This document shows, in pieces, positions 27,224 to 36,789 of a DNA stretch of 64,000 bases. The notes below the pieces were generated by a model. The model searched no databases and was not told where the DNA came from. It saw nothing but the letters and a program-made list of their open reading frames with translations. Made by a program: the position numbers and the translations under genes. The DNA is from Chitinophaga pinensis (lineage in GTDB: Bacteria; Bacteroidota; Bacteroidia; NS11-12g; UBA9320), in the NCBI GenBank assembly GCA_945907065.1, contig CAMDSC010000002.1:160803-224802 (forward strand). The letters run 5' to 3'. How positions within the stretch are numbered: position 1 is the first letter of the stretch; every line of letters starts with the position of its first letter.

Positions 27224-30200
27224 ATGTCAGGCCAAAAACAAGTAAATGAAGAAACTCCTGTAGAAATTACACGATTAAAAATAGAAGGAGAAAATTTTTA
27301 TTGTATTTCTAATTTTGATGAAATGCGTCCGTTTTTAATGAGCATAGTAAGTGATAATAATCATTGGATGTTTATCTCAAGCAATGGAGCACTTACAGCC
27401 GGCCGAAAGAATGCTGAATATGCATTATTTCCATACTATACAGTCGATAAAATTACAGAGTCCTTTGACACAACAGGTGGAAAGTCTATTTTTCAGATTA
27501 TCCGTAACAGTGAAACCCATATATGGGAACCTTTTTCTGAACGGAATGCTGGTTTGTATAAAACAAGTAGAAATTTGTACAAAAACGCCCTAGGTAATAA
27601 AATTATTTTTGAAGAAATTAATCACGACTTTGAACTTACCTTCCGATATGAGTGGAACACAAGCGGTATCTATGGATTTATTCGTAAATCATCCTTAGAA
27701 AATAAAAGCGACAAAGATTTAACCATCCATATCCTCGATGGCATTCAAAACATAATGCCTGACGGTGTAAGCAGTGATTTGCAGAACGCCTCAAGTAATC
27801 TGGTAGATGCCTATAAACGCAATGAACTAAACATTGAATCAGGTATGGGTATTTTTGCTCTTAGTGCTATCATCGTAGACAAGGCTGAGCCGAGTGAAGC
27901 TCTAAAAGCCAATGTGGCTTATTCCATTGGCTTGGATAATCCAACATATCTTCTTTCTTCCTTACAATTGAATAATTTTAGAAAGGGTCTTCCTGTTGCG
28001 CAGGAAGAAGATATAAAAGCAGAAAGGGCTGCTTATTTTATAAACAAAGAAATAACCTTAGCTCCCCATAGCAAAAAAAACTGGCTTATTGTTGCCGATG
28101 TAAATCAAAGTCAATCTGATGCGGTAGCACTAATTAAAGCGATAGAAACCAATAAAGCGTTAAAAAAACAGATTGAGGAGGATATCGAACTTGGATCCAA
28201 ACAATTGATTGAACTCAATGCATCCTCAGATAGCTTGCAATTATCAGCAGATGTTTTTAGAGATACGCGTCATTTTTCCAATACCCTGTTCAATATTATG
28301 CGTGGTGGCGTTTTTGATTTCAATTACCAAATCGAAAAATGGGATTTGTCCAATTACCTTGCTGCGGCCAATAAAGAGGTTTATAAAAATAACAAAAAGT
28401 TATTAAATAGCTTAGATGATTCCTTCAGTGTTTTTTCCTTAGAAAAATTAACGAAACAATGTGAAGATAAAAATTTCAGGCGACTGTGCACAGAGTACAT
28501 GCCCCTCAAATTTAGCCGAAGACACGGAGATCCAAGTAGACCATGGAATAAATTTTCTATTAACACTCGCAGTGAAATAGACCATTCAAAAATTCTGGAT
28601 TTCGAGGGTAATTGGAGAGATATTTTTCAAAATTGGGAGGCTTTAGCTATTTCATACCCTGCTTTTACAAAAAGTATGATTCACAGGTTTTTGAATGCGA
28701 GCACGTTTGAAGGGTACAATCCTTACAGGATAACCAAAGGTGGTTTTGATTGGGAAACAGTAGAACATAACAACCCCTGGTCTTACATCGGCTATTGGGG
28801 AGATCATCAGATAATTTACTTGCTCAAATTATTAGAGATCAATGAGAAATATTACCCGGGCCAATTAAGTGAATACCTCAATAAAGACCTGTTTGTATAT
28901 GCCAACTTACCCTACAGGATAAAAAACTACAAAGAAATTTTAAAAAACTCCAAGGACACTATTGAATTTGACGAAAAACTTGATGCTAAAATCAGGAAAA
29001 ATCGTGAAACTATGGGATCAGATGCTGCGCTTTTGGTCGCACAAAACGACAAAATTTATTCGGTTAATTTTATAGAAAAAATATTAGCAACCGTTCTTTC
29101 CAAGCTTTCCAATTTTATACCGGAGGGCGGAATTTGGATGAATACTCAACGTCCGGAATGGAACGATGCCAATAATGCACTGGTAGGTAATGGGGTTTCC
29201 ATGGTTACGCTAAACTACCTGCACAGATTTCTCGAATTTTTTGGAAAACTAATAGAACAAACCACTCATGACCGTGTAGAATTATCCAATGAGTTAATCA
29301 TATTCTTTAAAAAAATACAAGCAACCTTTGATAAATATGAGTATCTGCTAAAAGATGATATAGGCGATGTACATCGAAAAGAAATACTGGATAGTCTTGG
29401 GCTAGCTGCAAGCAATTATAGAGAACATATATATAATAAGGGGTTTTGGGGTGAGAAAAGGACTATTTCTTACCGCAGACTCAGAAGTTTTGTTAAAGTT
29501 AGTCTCAGATTTATTGAACATACCATCAAAGCCAATAAGCGGGATGACCATATGTATCACTCCTATAATTTGATGACCGTTAAAAGCGATAAGGAGATTT
29601 CTATTTCTTCCCTCCCTGAAATGCTTGAAGGTCAAGTTGCCGTGTTAAGCTCAGGTTTTTTATCGCCTGAAAATGCTATAAAACTATTGGACAGTATGAA
29701 GAACAGTGCGCTCTTTCGTCCGGATCAATACAGTTATTTACTTTATCCTAACAAGCAGCTCCCTAAATTTTTAGAGAAAAATAGAATTCCCAAGGAGGCG
29801 GTAAGTAGCTCAAAACTTCTTACAGAAATGGTAAAAGTTGGTGATAAATCACTGATAGAACAGGATATAAAAGGGGAGTATCATTTTAACGGTAAGTTTA
29901 AAAATGCTTTTGATTTGAACAAAGCCTTAGAAATATTAGAGGAAACCCATTTTGCTCCCTTGGGCAAACAGGAAATAAAACACATTCTAAATACCTTTGA
30001 ATTGGTGTTCAACCATAAGGCATTTACCGGGCGTTCAGGAACATTCTATGGTTACGAGGGACTCGGTTCGATCTATTGGCATATGGTTTCTAAACTACAA
30101 CTGTCAGTGCAAGAAGTTTGTCTTAGAGCGGTGGAAAACGAAGAAAGCCCTGCAGTAATAGGCAGACTTTTGGAGCATTATTATGAAATAAATGCAGGAG

Positions 30201-30676
30201 TAGGTGTGCACAAATCGCCCATGCTTTACGGAGCATTTCCCACCGATCCGTATTCACATACACCAACCGGCAAAGGAGCGCAGCAACCCGGAATGACCGG
30301 TCAAGTAAAAGAAGACATTTTAAGTAGATTTGGCGAATTGGGCGTTTTTGTAAATAAAGGATGTATAAATTTTAATCCTTGTTTATTGCGAAAAGATGAG
30401 TTTACTCAGCAAGATCGCATGTTTCATTATGTAACCATAAACAAGGAGCATAAAACATTTGCTCCTGAACCCGGTTCACTTTGCTTTACCTTTTGCCAGG
30501 TACCCGTTATTTACCGTTTGTCTCAAGACAACCATCTGGAAATTGAAAAAGAAGGAGGATTATTGATCACCGACAACTCGCTTCACCTGGATGAAGAAAC
30601 AAGTGCCCACATCTTTAATCGAACCGGTGAAATAACAAAAATTACCGTGCATGTTAAAGAATCTATTTTAAAATAA
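27224..30676 (+). CDS. Cytoplasmic beta-1,3-glucan phosphorylase, GH149-like (GH94/GH149/GH161 superfamily)
   Basis: 1150 aa, no signal peptide; GH94-superfamily-like catalytic region NTQRPEWNDANNALVGNGVSMVTLNYLHRFLEF; C-terminal YGAFPTDPYSHTPTGKGAQQPGMTGQVKEDILSRFGELGVFV; located in beta-1,3-glucan locus. Confidence 0.7.
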   Translation: MSGQKQVNEETPVEITRLKIEGENFYCISNFDEMRPFLMSIVSDNNHWMFISSNGALTAGRKNAEYALFPYYTVDKITESFDTTGGKSIFQIIRNSETHIWEPFSERNAGLYKTSRNLYKNALGNKIIFEEINHDFELTFRYEWNTSGIYGFIRKSSLENKSDKDLTIHILDGIQNIMPDGVSSDLQNASSNLVDAYKRNELNIESGMGIFALSAIIVDKAEPSEALKANVAYSIGLDNPTYLLSSLQLNNFRKGLPVAQEEDIKAERAAYFINKEITLAPHSKKNWLIVADVNQSQSDAVALIKAIETNKALKKQIEEDIELGSKQLIELNASSDSLQLSADVFRDTRHFSNTLFNIMRGGVFDFNYQIEKWDLSNYLAAANKEVYKNNKKLLNSLDDSFSVFSLEKLTKQCEDKNFRRLCTEYMPLKFSRRHGDPSRPWNKFSINTRSEIDHSKILDFEGNWRDIFQNWEALAISYPAFTKSMIHRFLNASTFEGYNPYRITKGGFDWETVEHNNPWSYIGYWGDHQIIYLLKLLEINEKYYPGQLSEYLNKDLFVYANLPYRIKNYKEILKNSKDTIEFDEKLDAKIRKNRETMGSDAALLVAQNDKIYSVNFIEKILATVLSKLSNFIPEGGIWMNTQRPEWNDANNALVGNGVSMVTLNYLHRFLEFFGKLIEQTTHDRVELSNELIIFFKKIQATFDKYEYLLKDDIGDVHRKEILDSLGLAASNYREHIYNKGFWGEKRTISYRRLRSFVKVSLRFIEHTIKANKRDDHMYHSYNLMTVKSDKEISISSLPEMLEGQVAVLSSGFLSPENAIKLLDSMKNSALFRPDQYSYLLYPNKQLPKFLEKNRIPKEAVSSSKLLTEMVKVGDKSLIEQDIKGEYHFNGKFKNAFDLNKALEILEETHFAPLGKQEIKHILNTFELVFNHKAFTGRSGTFYGYEGLGSIYWHMVSKLQLSVQEVCLRAVENEESPAVIGRLLEHYYEINAGVGVHKSPMLYGAFPTDPYSHTPTGKGAQQPGMTGQVKEDILSRFGELGVFVNKGCINFNPCLLRKDEFTQQDRMFHYVTINKEHKTFAPEPGSLCFTFCQVPVIYRLSQDNHLEIEKEGGLLITDNSLHLDEETSAHIFNRTGEITKITVHVKESILK

Positions 30677-30680
30677 TGGG

Positions 30681-31964
30681 ATGCTGAAATTGAGTTCAAT
30701 ATATCGTTTTTTAGCACTGCTATTTATAATTATTATTGTCTCATGTGGCACCCCAAACTCTAAAAATAATTACCTAAAAAAAACAAGGACTACCAAAACC
30801 GCAGCTCAAATACTAGGCGATTCAAATTACTTGGCTATTTGTTACGGCGGATACCGTCATGATGCAAGAGACTCGCAGTCTACCATAGCTCAAATCAAAG
30901 AGGATATGAAATTGCTGAATGCAATGGGCATTAAAGTGCTAAGGACTTATAATACCAAGTTAAAAGAAATAGAAAATATACTGGAATCAATAACTGATTT
31001 ACAAAAAGAAGATTCTACGTTTGAATTGTATGTGATGTTAGGGGCTTGGATAGATTGCGAAAATGCCTGGACAGACAAAGTGCCAAATCATGAAAAGGAG
31101 AATGAAGTAGCAAATGCTGCGGAGATTCAAAGAGCTGTTGAATTAGCAAATAAATACCCTCATATTATAAAAATAATTTCTGTTGGTAATGAAGCCAGGG
31201 TTAAATGGGCAACAGCGTATTTTGTTCAACCAAAAATAATATTGAAATGGGTAAACTATTTACAAAATCTTAAGAAGGAAAGTAAATTAGATAAAAATCT
31301 TTGGATAACAAGTTCCGATAACTTCGCATCCTGGGGTGGAGGTGATACAATATATCATTCTAAGAATTTGGAGAAATTGATTCAGGCAGTCGATTTTGTA
31401 TCAATACATACATATCCGGTGCTTGACACGCATTATGATCCCGATTTTTGGGGTAGTAAAAAATCAGAACTACAACTTCCAAAAAGTGAAGCGACGGAAT
31501 TGCTTATGCAAAGAGCGGTAGGGTTTGCTCAGAAGCAATACGCCAGTGTAGTGAAATATATCAGTCGTGTTGATAGTACAAAACAAATACATATTGGTGA
31601 AACAGGCTGGGCAAGTGCTTCAGACGGATACTTTGGCAGTGATGGTTCTAAAGCTTGTGATGAGTTTAAGGCAGGTATTTACTACAAATTAATGCGTAAA
31701 TGGACTAACGAGGCCAAAATCTCATGCTTTTATTTTGAAGCCTTTGACGAGAAATGGAAAGCTGCCGGCAACATTAAAGATGCAGAGAATCATTTTGGGT
31801 TATTTACGATTAATGGCCAGGCCAAATATGGTTTATGGCATTTGGTAGATAAAGGTGTTTTTAAAGAATTGAAGCGAGATGGAAATCCCATTGTAAAAAC
31901 TTACAATGGCAAACAAGAAGACTTAATGAAAATGGTTGAACTACCTGAAAATTTAAAAAAATAG
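30681..31964 (+). CDS. GH17-like lipoprotein
   Basis: Lipobox LFIIIIVSC; IKIISVGNEARVKW (acid/base) and IHIGETGWASASDG (nucleophile); paralogous to 36789-37712. Confidence 0.82.
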   Translation: MLKLSSIYRFLALLFIIIIVSCGTPNSKNNYLKKTRTTKTAAQILGDSNYLAICYGGYRHDARDSQSTIAQIKEDMKLLNAMGIKVLRTYNTKLKEIENILESITDLQKEDSTFELYVMLGAWIDCENAWTDKVPNHEKENEVANAAEIQRAVELANKYPHIIKIISVGNEARVKWATAYFVQPKIILKWVNYLQNLKKESKLDKNLWITSSDNFASWGGGDTIYHSKNLEKLIQAVDFVSIHTYPVLDTHYDPDFWGSKKSELQLPKSEATELLMQRAVGFAQKQYASVVKYISRVDSTKQIHIGETGWASASDGYFGSDGSKACDEFKAGIYYKLMRKWTNEAKISCFYFEAFDEKWKAAGNIKDAENHFGLFTINGQAKYGLWHLVDKGVFKELKRDGNPIVKTYNGKQEDLMKMVELPENLKK

Positions 31965-31970
31965 ACTGCA

Positions 31971-33482
31971 ATGAAAACTCAACATCATTTCTGTTCCTTA
32001 AAAACCATTTTTATTGGGATGATTTGCGCTGTTTTTATTCAATGTAATACCAATGAAAAAATGACTGTGGATGTATACGAAACTTCGGAAAAAGGAAATG
32101 CCTTAACGTTAATTAGAGATTTTAAACCGGCTAAAAAATCATTAACCATAAATCTTAATCCAGAGAAGCAATTTCAGAAAATTACAGGATTTGGTGGGTC
32201 GTTTACAGAAGCTTCTGCATTTCTATTAAATAAAATGAGTCCTGAAAATAGAAAGAAAATATTAGAGGCCTATTTTGGCAATGCAGGCGCAAACTATTCT
32301 TTAACCAGAACACATATTGCTTCTTGTGATTTCTCTTTAACCAATTATACCTATGCTAAAGTCGTAAATGACTTGGAAATGAAGCATTTTAGCATTCAAG
32401 ATGATAAAAATGATTTAATTCCGATGATTTTAGAAGCTCAAAAAATTTCAAAAGATGGATTTAAAATTATAGCTTCCCCTTGGACAGCTCCACCCTGGAT
32501 GAAGGACAATAAAAGTTATGTAGGTGGAAAACTATTGCCTGAGTTTAATGATGCTTTTGCTTTGTACTTTTCAAAATATTTATCGGCTTATAAAAAAGAA
32601 GGGATTGATATTTGGGGTATTACAGTGATGAATGAGCCTCATGGTAATGGAAATAATTGGGAAAGCACCTTGTTTTCACCTAAAGAAATGACTGATTTTG
32701 TTCAAAATCATTTAGGGCCAAAATTAGAAAAAGATGGTTGGGGTAAAGTCAATATTTTCGGCTATGATCAAAACCGGGCCGGATTAAAAGAATGGGTAGA
32801 TGAAATGTACAGAGATAAAAAATCATCCAAATATTTTGCAGGTACAGCCATGCATTGGTATGAAAGTACTTACGATTATTTTCCGGATGCCCTTCAATAT
32901 GCTCACAAAAAAGCACCTGAAAAATATTTAATTGAAACCGAAGGTTGTGTAGATTCTGAAGTTCCAAAATGGCGAGATGATGCCTGGTATTGGAAAAAAG
33001 AAGCCACCGATTGGGGTTGGGATTGGGCAAGTGAAAAAGACCGTCATTTACATCCAAAGTATGCACCCGTCAATAGATACGCAACCGATATAATAGGATG
33101 CTTAAACAATTATGTAGATGGTTGGATAGATTGGAATATGGTTTTAGATAGGCAAGGCGGTCCCAATTGGTTCAAAAATTGGTGTGTAGCCCCAGTAATT
33201 GTCGATCCGGATATGGATGAGGTGTATTTTACGCCTTTATATTATGTCATGGCTCATTTTAGTAAATTTATGCGTCCGGGAGCTGTGAAAATTGGTTGTG
33301 AGATTAATCATAAAGAAGTGATGACCACTGCCGTAAAGAATCCGGATGGAAGTATTGTAATTGCTTTATTTAATCCCACTAAAGTGAAATACACTATTTT
33401 AATCCACATAAATAAAGAGATAAAAAATATCACAATCGATGCCAAGGCATTACAAACAATAGTCATAAAAAATAATAAATAA
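31971..33482 (+). CDS. GH30 family glucosylceramidase/beta-1,6-glucanase-like lipoprotein
   Basis: ITGFGGSFTEASAFLLNKM, IIASPWTAPPWMKDN, GITVMNEPHGN (acid/base), YLIETEGCVD (nucleophile). Confidence 0.92.
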   Translation: MKTQHHFCSLKTIFIGMICAVFIQCNTNEKMTVDVYETSEKGNALTLIRDFKPAKKSLTINLNPEKQFQKITGFGGSFTEASAFLLNKMSPENRKKILEAYFGNAGANYSLTRTHIASCDFSLTNYTYAKVVNDLEMKHFSIQDDKNDLIPMILEAQKISKDGFKIIASPWTAPPWMKDNKSYVGGKLLPEFNDAFALYFSKYLSAYKKEGIDIWGITVMNEPHGNGNNWESTLFSPKEMTDFVQNHLGPKLEKDGWGKVNIFGYDQNRAGLKEWVDEMYRDKKSSKYFAGTAMHWYESTYDYFPDALQYAHKKAPEKYLIETEGCVDSEVPKWRDDAWYWKKEATDWGWDWASEKDRHLHPKYAPVNRYATDIIGCLNNYVDGWIDWNMVLDRQGGPNWFKNWCVAPVIVDPDMDEVYFTPLYYVMAHFSKFMRPGAVKIGCEINHKEVMTTAVKNPDGSIVIALFNPTKVKYTILIHINKEIKNITIDAKALQTIVIKNNK

Positions 33483-33485
33483 CTC

Positions 33486-35825
33486 ATGTCACATCAAATT
33501 TCAACACAAAAAGTTCCCTTAGGGCAAAAAATTGCATTTGGTTTAGGAATGCTGGCCAACCAAATGTTTCCTGCGGCTTTAGGAATTTTTATGGTTGTTT
33601 TGGTAGAGAATTTAGGAATGCCATCATGGATGTGGGGTGTTTTATTCTTCGTGCCAAGAATAGTGGATGCTTTTTTTGATCCAATTATGGGATTCATTTC
33701 TGATAATACAAAATCAGTTTGGGGAAGACGAAGACAATATGTCTTTATAGGTTCTATAATAATGGGAATCGCATTTATGATTATGTGGCAATTGTACAGA
33801 GAAGATAGTGTGATGTACAATTTTACCTTTTTTCTAACTTTCTCACTGATATTCCATATAGGGCTTTCCATTTTTAGTGTTCCATATGTTGCGATGGGTT
33901 ATGAAATGAGTGATGATTTTCATGAACGCACAAGTATTATGGCAATTTCTCAATGGATTGGACAATTTGCCTGGGTTATTGCACCTTGGTTTTGGGTGGT
34001 AATGTATGATCCTTCGTGGTTTCCAAATGCTGATACAGCTACCAGAACATTAGCTATTTGGGTTGGTACAGTTTTTATGTTATTAGCCATGGTTCCTGCC
34101 ATATTTATTAAAAGCAAATCAACCAAGTTTGATGATACCTTAGCACCACTCACCTATAAAACCATTGGAGGAAGTTTAAAAGAAATTTTAATTAGCTTTA
34201 AAGAAGCATTTTCTAATAAACCTTTTAGAAAACTTTGTATTGCTACGTTTTTTATTTTTAATGCCTTTAATACCGTTGCAGGTTTTACTTTTTTCATCGT
34301 TGTTTATTATTTATTTAATGGTGATACTAAAGCAGCAGGTATTTGGCCTACACTTTTTGGGTGTGGAGGTGCTTTAGCAACTACTTTTATTGTTATTCCC
34401 ATTGTAGCTTGGATAGCAAAAAAAATGGAGAAAAAGAGAGCTTTTTTGATTTGCCAAGGCATCTCTATTTTTGGTTACATTTTGTTATGGTTTCTTTTCG
34501 TTCCGGGTAAACCATATATGTTTTTGTTTGCTTTGCCTTTCTTTTCTTTTGGTATTGGAAGTTTGTTTACGTTGATGATGTCCATGACGGCCGATGTTTG
34601 TGATATGGATGAATTAGAGTCGGGTAAAAGAAGAGAAGGTGTTTTTGGTGCTATATATTGGTGGATGGTAAAGTTTGGTTTTGCGATAGCAGGATTATTG
34701 ACAGGAGTTATTATGTCGGTAGTTGCCTTTAAAGCAGGTGCTCCAACACAACCGGAAGGTGCCGTTACCGGATTAAGATTGTTCTTTTCCGGGGTGCCAA
34801 TTTTTGGAACTTTAGTTGCCATGTGGGTCATGTGGAATTATGATCTTACAGAGAAAAAAGCCAGGGAAATAAAAAAAGAATTGGATGCCAGAAAAGAAAA
34901 AATAGGATCCTCAGCTTATCTGTCAGGGAAATTAAAATCATTACTTCAAAATAGTAAATTAAATAAAATCATTGGAACCGATTACAGTCAAAAAACGGAA
35001 ACAGAAATAGAAACGGTATTTTCTGAAACATTTAATACGGGCATAAATGGATTATGCTTTGGCCCTTATGTTGAAGGTCAAAAAATTGGTGATACTTTAT
35101 CACAAGATCAAATTAAAAGAAGAATTGATATCATAGCACCCCATACCAAATGGATAAGAACTTTTTCATGCACGGAAGGGAATGAATTAATTCCCGAAAT
35201 TGCACACCAAAAAGGCATCAAAACCGTGGTTGGAGCATGGATAAGCAATGATAAGCAAAGAAATGAAATGGAAATAAATGCGTTGATAAAACTGGCAAAT
35301 GCCGGTTTAGTTGATATTGCAGCAGTAGGTAATGAGGTATTGCACCGAGGCGAACTATCGGAAGCCGAAGTGATTGATTACATAAAAAGAGTGAAGAAAG
35401 CCATTCCAAGTCCTATTGAGGTGGGTTATGTGGATGCCTATTATCAATTTATAGAAAGACCTAAGTTGATTGATGCTTGTGACTTACTTTTGTGTAATTT
35501 CTATCCTTTCTGGGAAGGTGCTGCCATTGATTATTCGACGTCCTATCTTTCAAATATGCTTGAGGTGACAAAAGAAATCAGTCAAGGTAAAAGGATTATC
35601 ATAACAGAAACAGGATGGCCAAGTTTTGGAGAAATAGTTGAGAGTGCTGTGCCATCCAGAATAAATGCGATGAAATATTTTATAATTTCACAAGAATGGG
35701 CAAAAAACAATAACCTGGAAATATTCCATTTCTCATCCTTTGATGAATCCTGGAAAGTGATTCAAGAAGGAAAATTGGGAACATCATGGGGATTGTGGGA
35801 TAAAAACGAAAAATTCAAGTATTAA
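33486..35825 (+). CDS. GPH-family (MFS) sugar:cation symporter fused to C-terminal GH17 domain
   Basis: N-terminal ~455 aa: MFVPRIVDAFFDPIMGFISDNTKSVWGRRRQYVFIGSI (GPH signature) and ~12 TM; C-terminal from ~35020: GINGLCFGPYVEGQK...VDIAAVGNEVLHRG...IIITETGWPSFG. One uninterrupted ORF. Confidence 0.9.
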   Translation: MSHQISTQKVPLGQKIAFGLGMLANQMFPAALGIFMVVLVENLGMPSWMWGVLFFVPRIVDAFFDPIMGFISDNTKSVWGRRRQYVFIGSIIMGIAFMIMWQLYREDSVMYNFTFFLTFSLIFHIGLSIFSVPYVAMGYEMSDDFHERTSIMAISQWIGQFAWVIAPWFWVVMYDPSWFPNADTATRTLAIWVGTVFMLLAMVPAIFIKSKSTKFDDTLAPLTYKTIGGSLKEILISFKEAFSNKPFRKLCIATFFIFNAFNTVAGFTFFIVVYYLFNGDTKAAGIWPTLFGCGGALATTFIVIPIVAWIAKKMEKKRAFLICQGISIFGYILLWFLFVPGKPYMFLFALPFFSFGIGSLFTLMMSMTADVCDMDELESGKRREGVFGAIYWWMVKFGFAIAGLLTGVIMSVVAFKAGAPTQPEGAVTGLRLFFSGVPIFGTLVAMWVMWNYDLTEKKAREIKKELDARKEKIGSSAYLSGKLKSLLQNSKLNKIIGTDYSQKTETEIETVFSETFNTGINGLCFGPYVEGQKIGDTLSQDQIKRRIDIIAPHTKWIRTFSCTEGNELIPEIAHQKGIKTVVGAWISNDKQRNEMEINALIKLANAGLVDIAAVGNEVLHRGELSEAEVIDYIKRVKKAIPSPIEVGYVDAYYQFIERPKLIDACDLLLCNFYPFWEGAAIDYSTSYLSNMLEVTKEISQGKRIIITETGWPSFGEIVESAVPSRINAMKYFIISQEWAKNNNLEIFHFSSFDESWKVIQEGKLGTSWGLWDKNEKFKY

Positions 35826-35841
35826 CAATAAGACTAAAAAT

Positions 35842-36789
35842 ATGTCATTTAGAGAAGGTCATTTATTTACAAAACAGAATCAGGAACAGTATTCTAATTT
35901 TCAACAAGAAGATAATTCTGATTTTCAACACCATTATATTCATATTGATTATCCTGAACTTTCAGAAGATGATTTAAGAAGTTTGTGGTACAAAACACTT
36001 CAAAATGGGATACATGGCATTTGCTTTAGTATTTATGAAGATGGACAAAAACCGGGATCAATTATTACTGAAGCTCAGGTAGAACGTCGTATTAAAATTT
36101 TAGAACCTTATGCAAAATGGGTTCGTTCGTTTTCTTGTATCGAAGGCAATGAACATGTACCAAAAGTAGCCAAAAAACACGGCATGAAGACGCTTGTAGG
36201 TGCCTGGCTTGGAGATGATTTAGAATTGAATGAAAGAGAAATTGAAGGCTTGATTTCCATGGCAAAGGAGGGTTTGGTTGATGTTGCAGCGGTAGGAAAT
36301 GAAGTGATGTATAGAAAAGATTTGACCGAAGAGCAATTGTTAGCCTATATTCAAAGAGTAAAAGATGCTATTCCTCATATCCCGGTGGGTTATGTAGATG
36401 CCTATTATGAATTTTCTCACAGACCACGGATTACAGAAATTTGTGATGTGATTTTAACCAATTGTTACCCATATTGGGAAGGATGCCCTATAGAATATTC
36501 TTTTGCTCACATGCAAAGTATGTTTGAATCTGCTAGAAATGCGGGTGAAGGCAAGCGCGTAATCATAACAGAAACAGGTTGGCCTAGTCAGGGAGGTTCT
36601 TTTAAAGCGTCTCTGGCCAGTTATGAAAATGCAATGCGATACTTTATAGATTGCCAAAACTGGTGTAATCTAAACGGAATTGAAAGTTTCTATTTTTCTT
36701 CATTTGATGAGTCATGGAAAGTAGGTCCAGAAGGCGAAGTAGGTGCCTATTGGGGACTTTGGGATAAAAATGAACAGCTAAAATTTTAA
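35842..36789 (+). CDS. Cytoplasmic GH17 family protein, paralogue of the GH17 domain fused to the symporter
   Basis: No signal peptide; GIHGICFSIYEDGQKPGS...VDVAAVGNEVMYRK...VIITETGWPSQGG...FYFSSFDESWKVGPEGEVGAYWGLWDKNEQLKF. Confidence 0.88.
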   Translation: MSFREGHLFTKQNQEQYSNFQQEDNSDFQHHYIHIDYPELSEDDLRSLWYKTLQNGIHGICFSIYEDGQKPGSIITEAQVERRIKILEPYAKWVRSFSCIEGNEHVPKVAKKHGMKTLVGAWLGDDLELNEREIEGLISMAKEGLVDVAAVGNEVMYRKDLTEEQLLAYIQRVKDAIPHIPVGYVDAYYEFSHRPRITEICDVILTNCYPYWEGCPIEYSFAHMQSMFESARNAGEGKRVIITETGWPSQGGSFKASLASYENAMRYFIDCQNWCNLNGIESFYFSSFDESWKVGPEGEVGAYWGLWDKNEQLKF

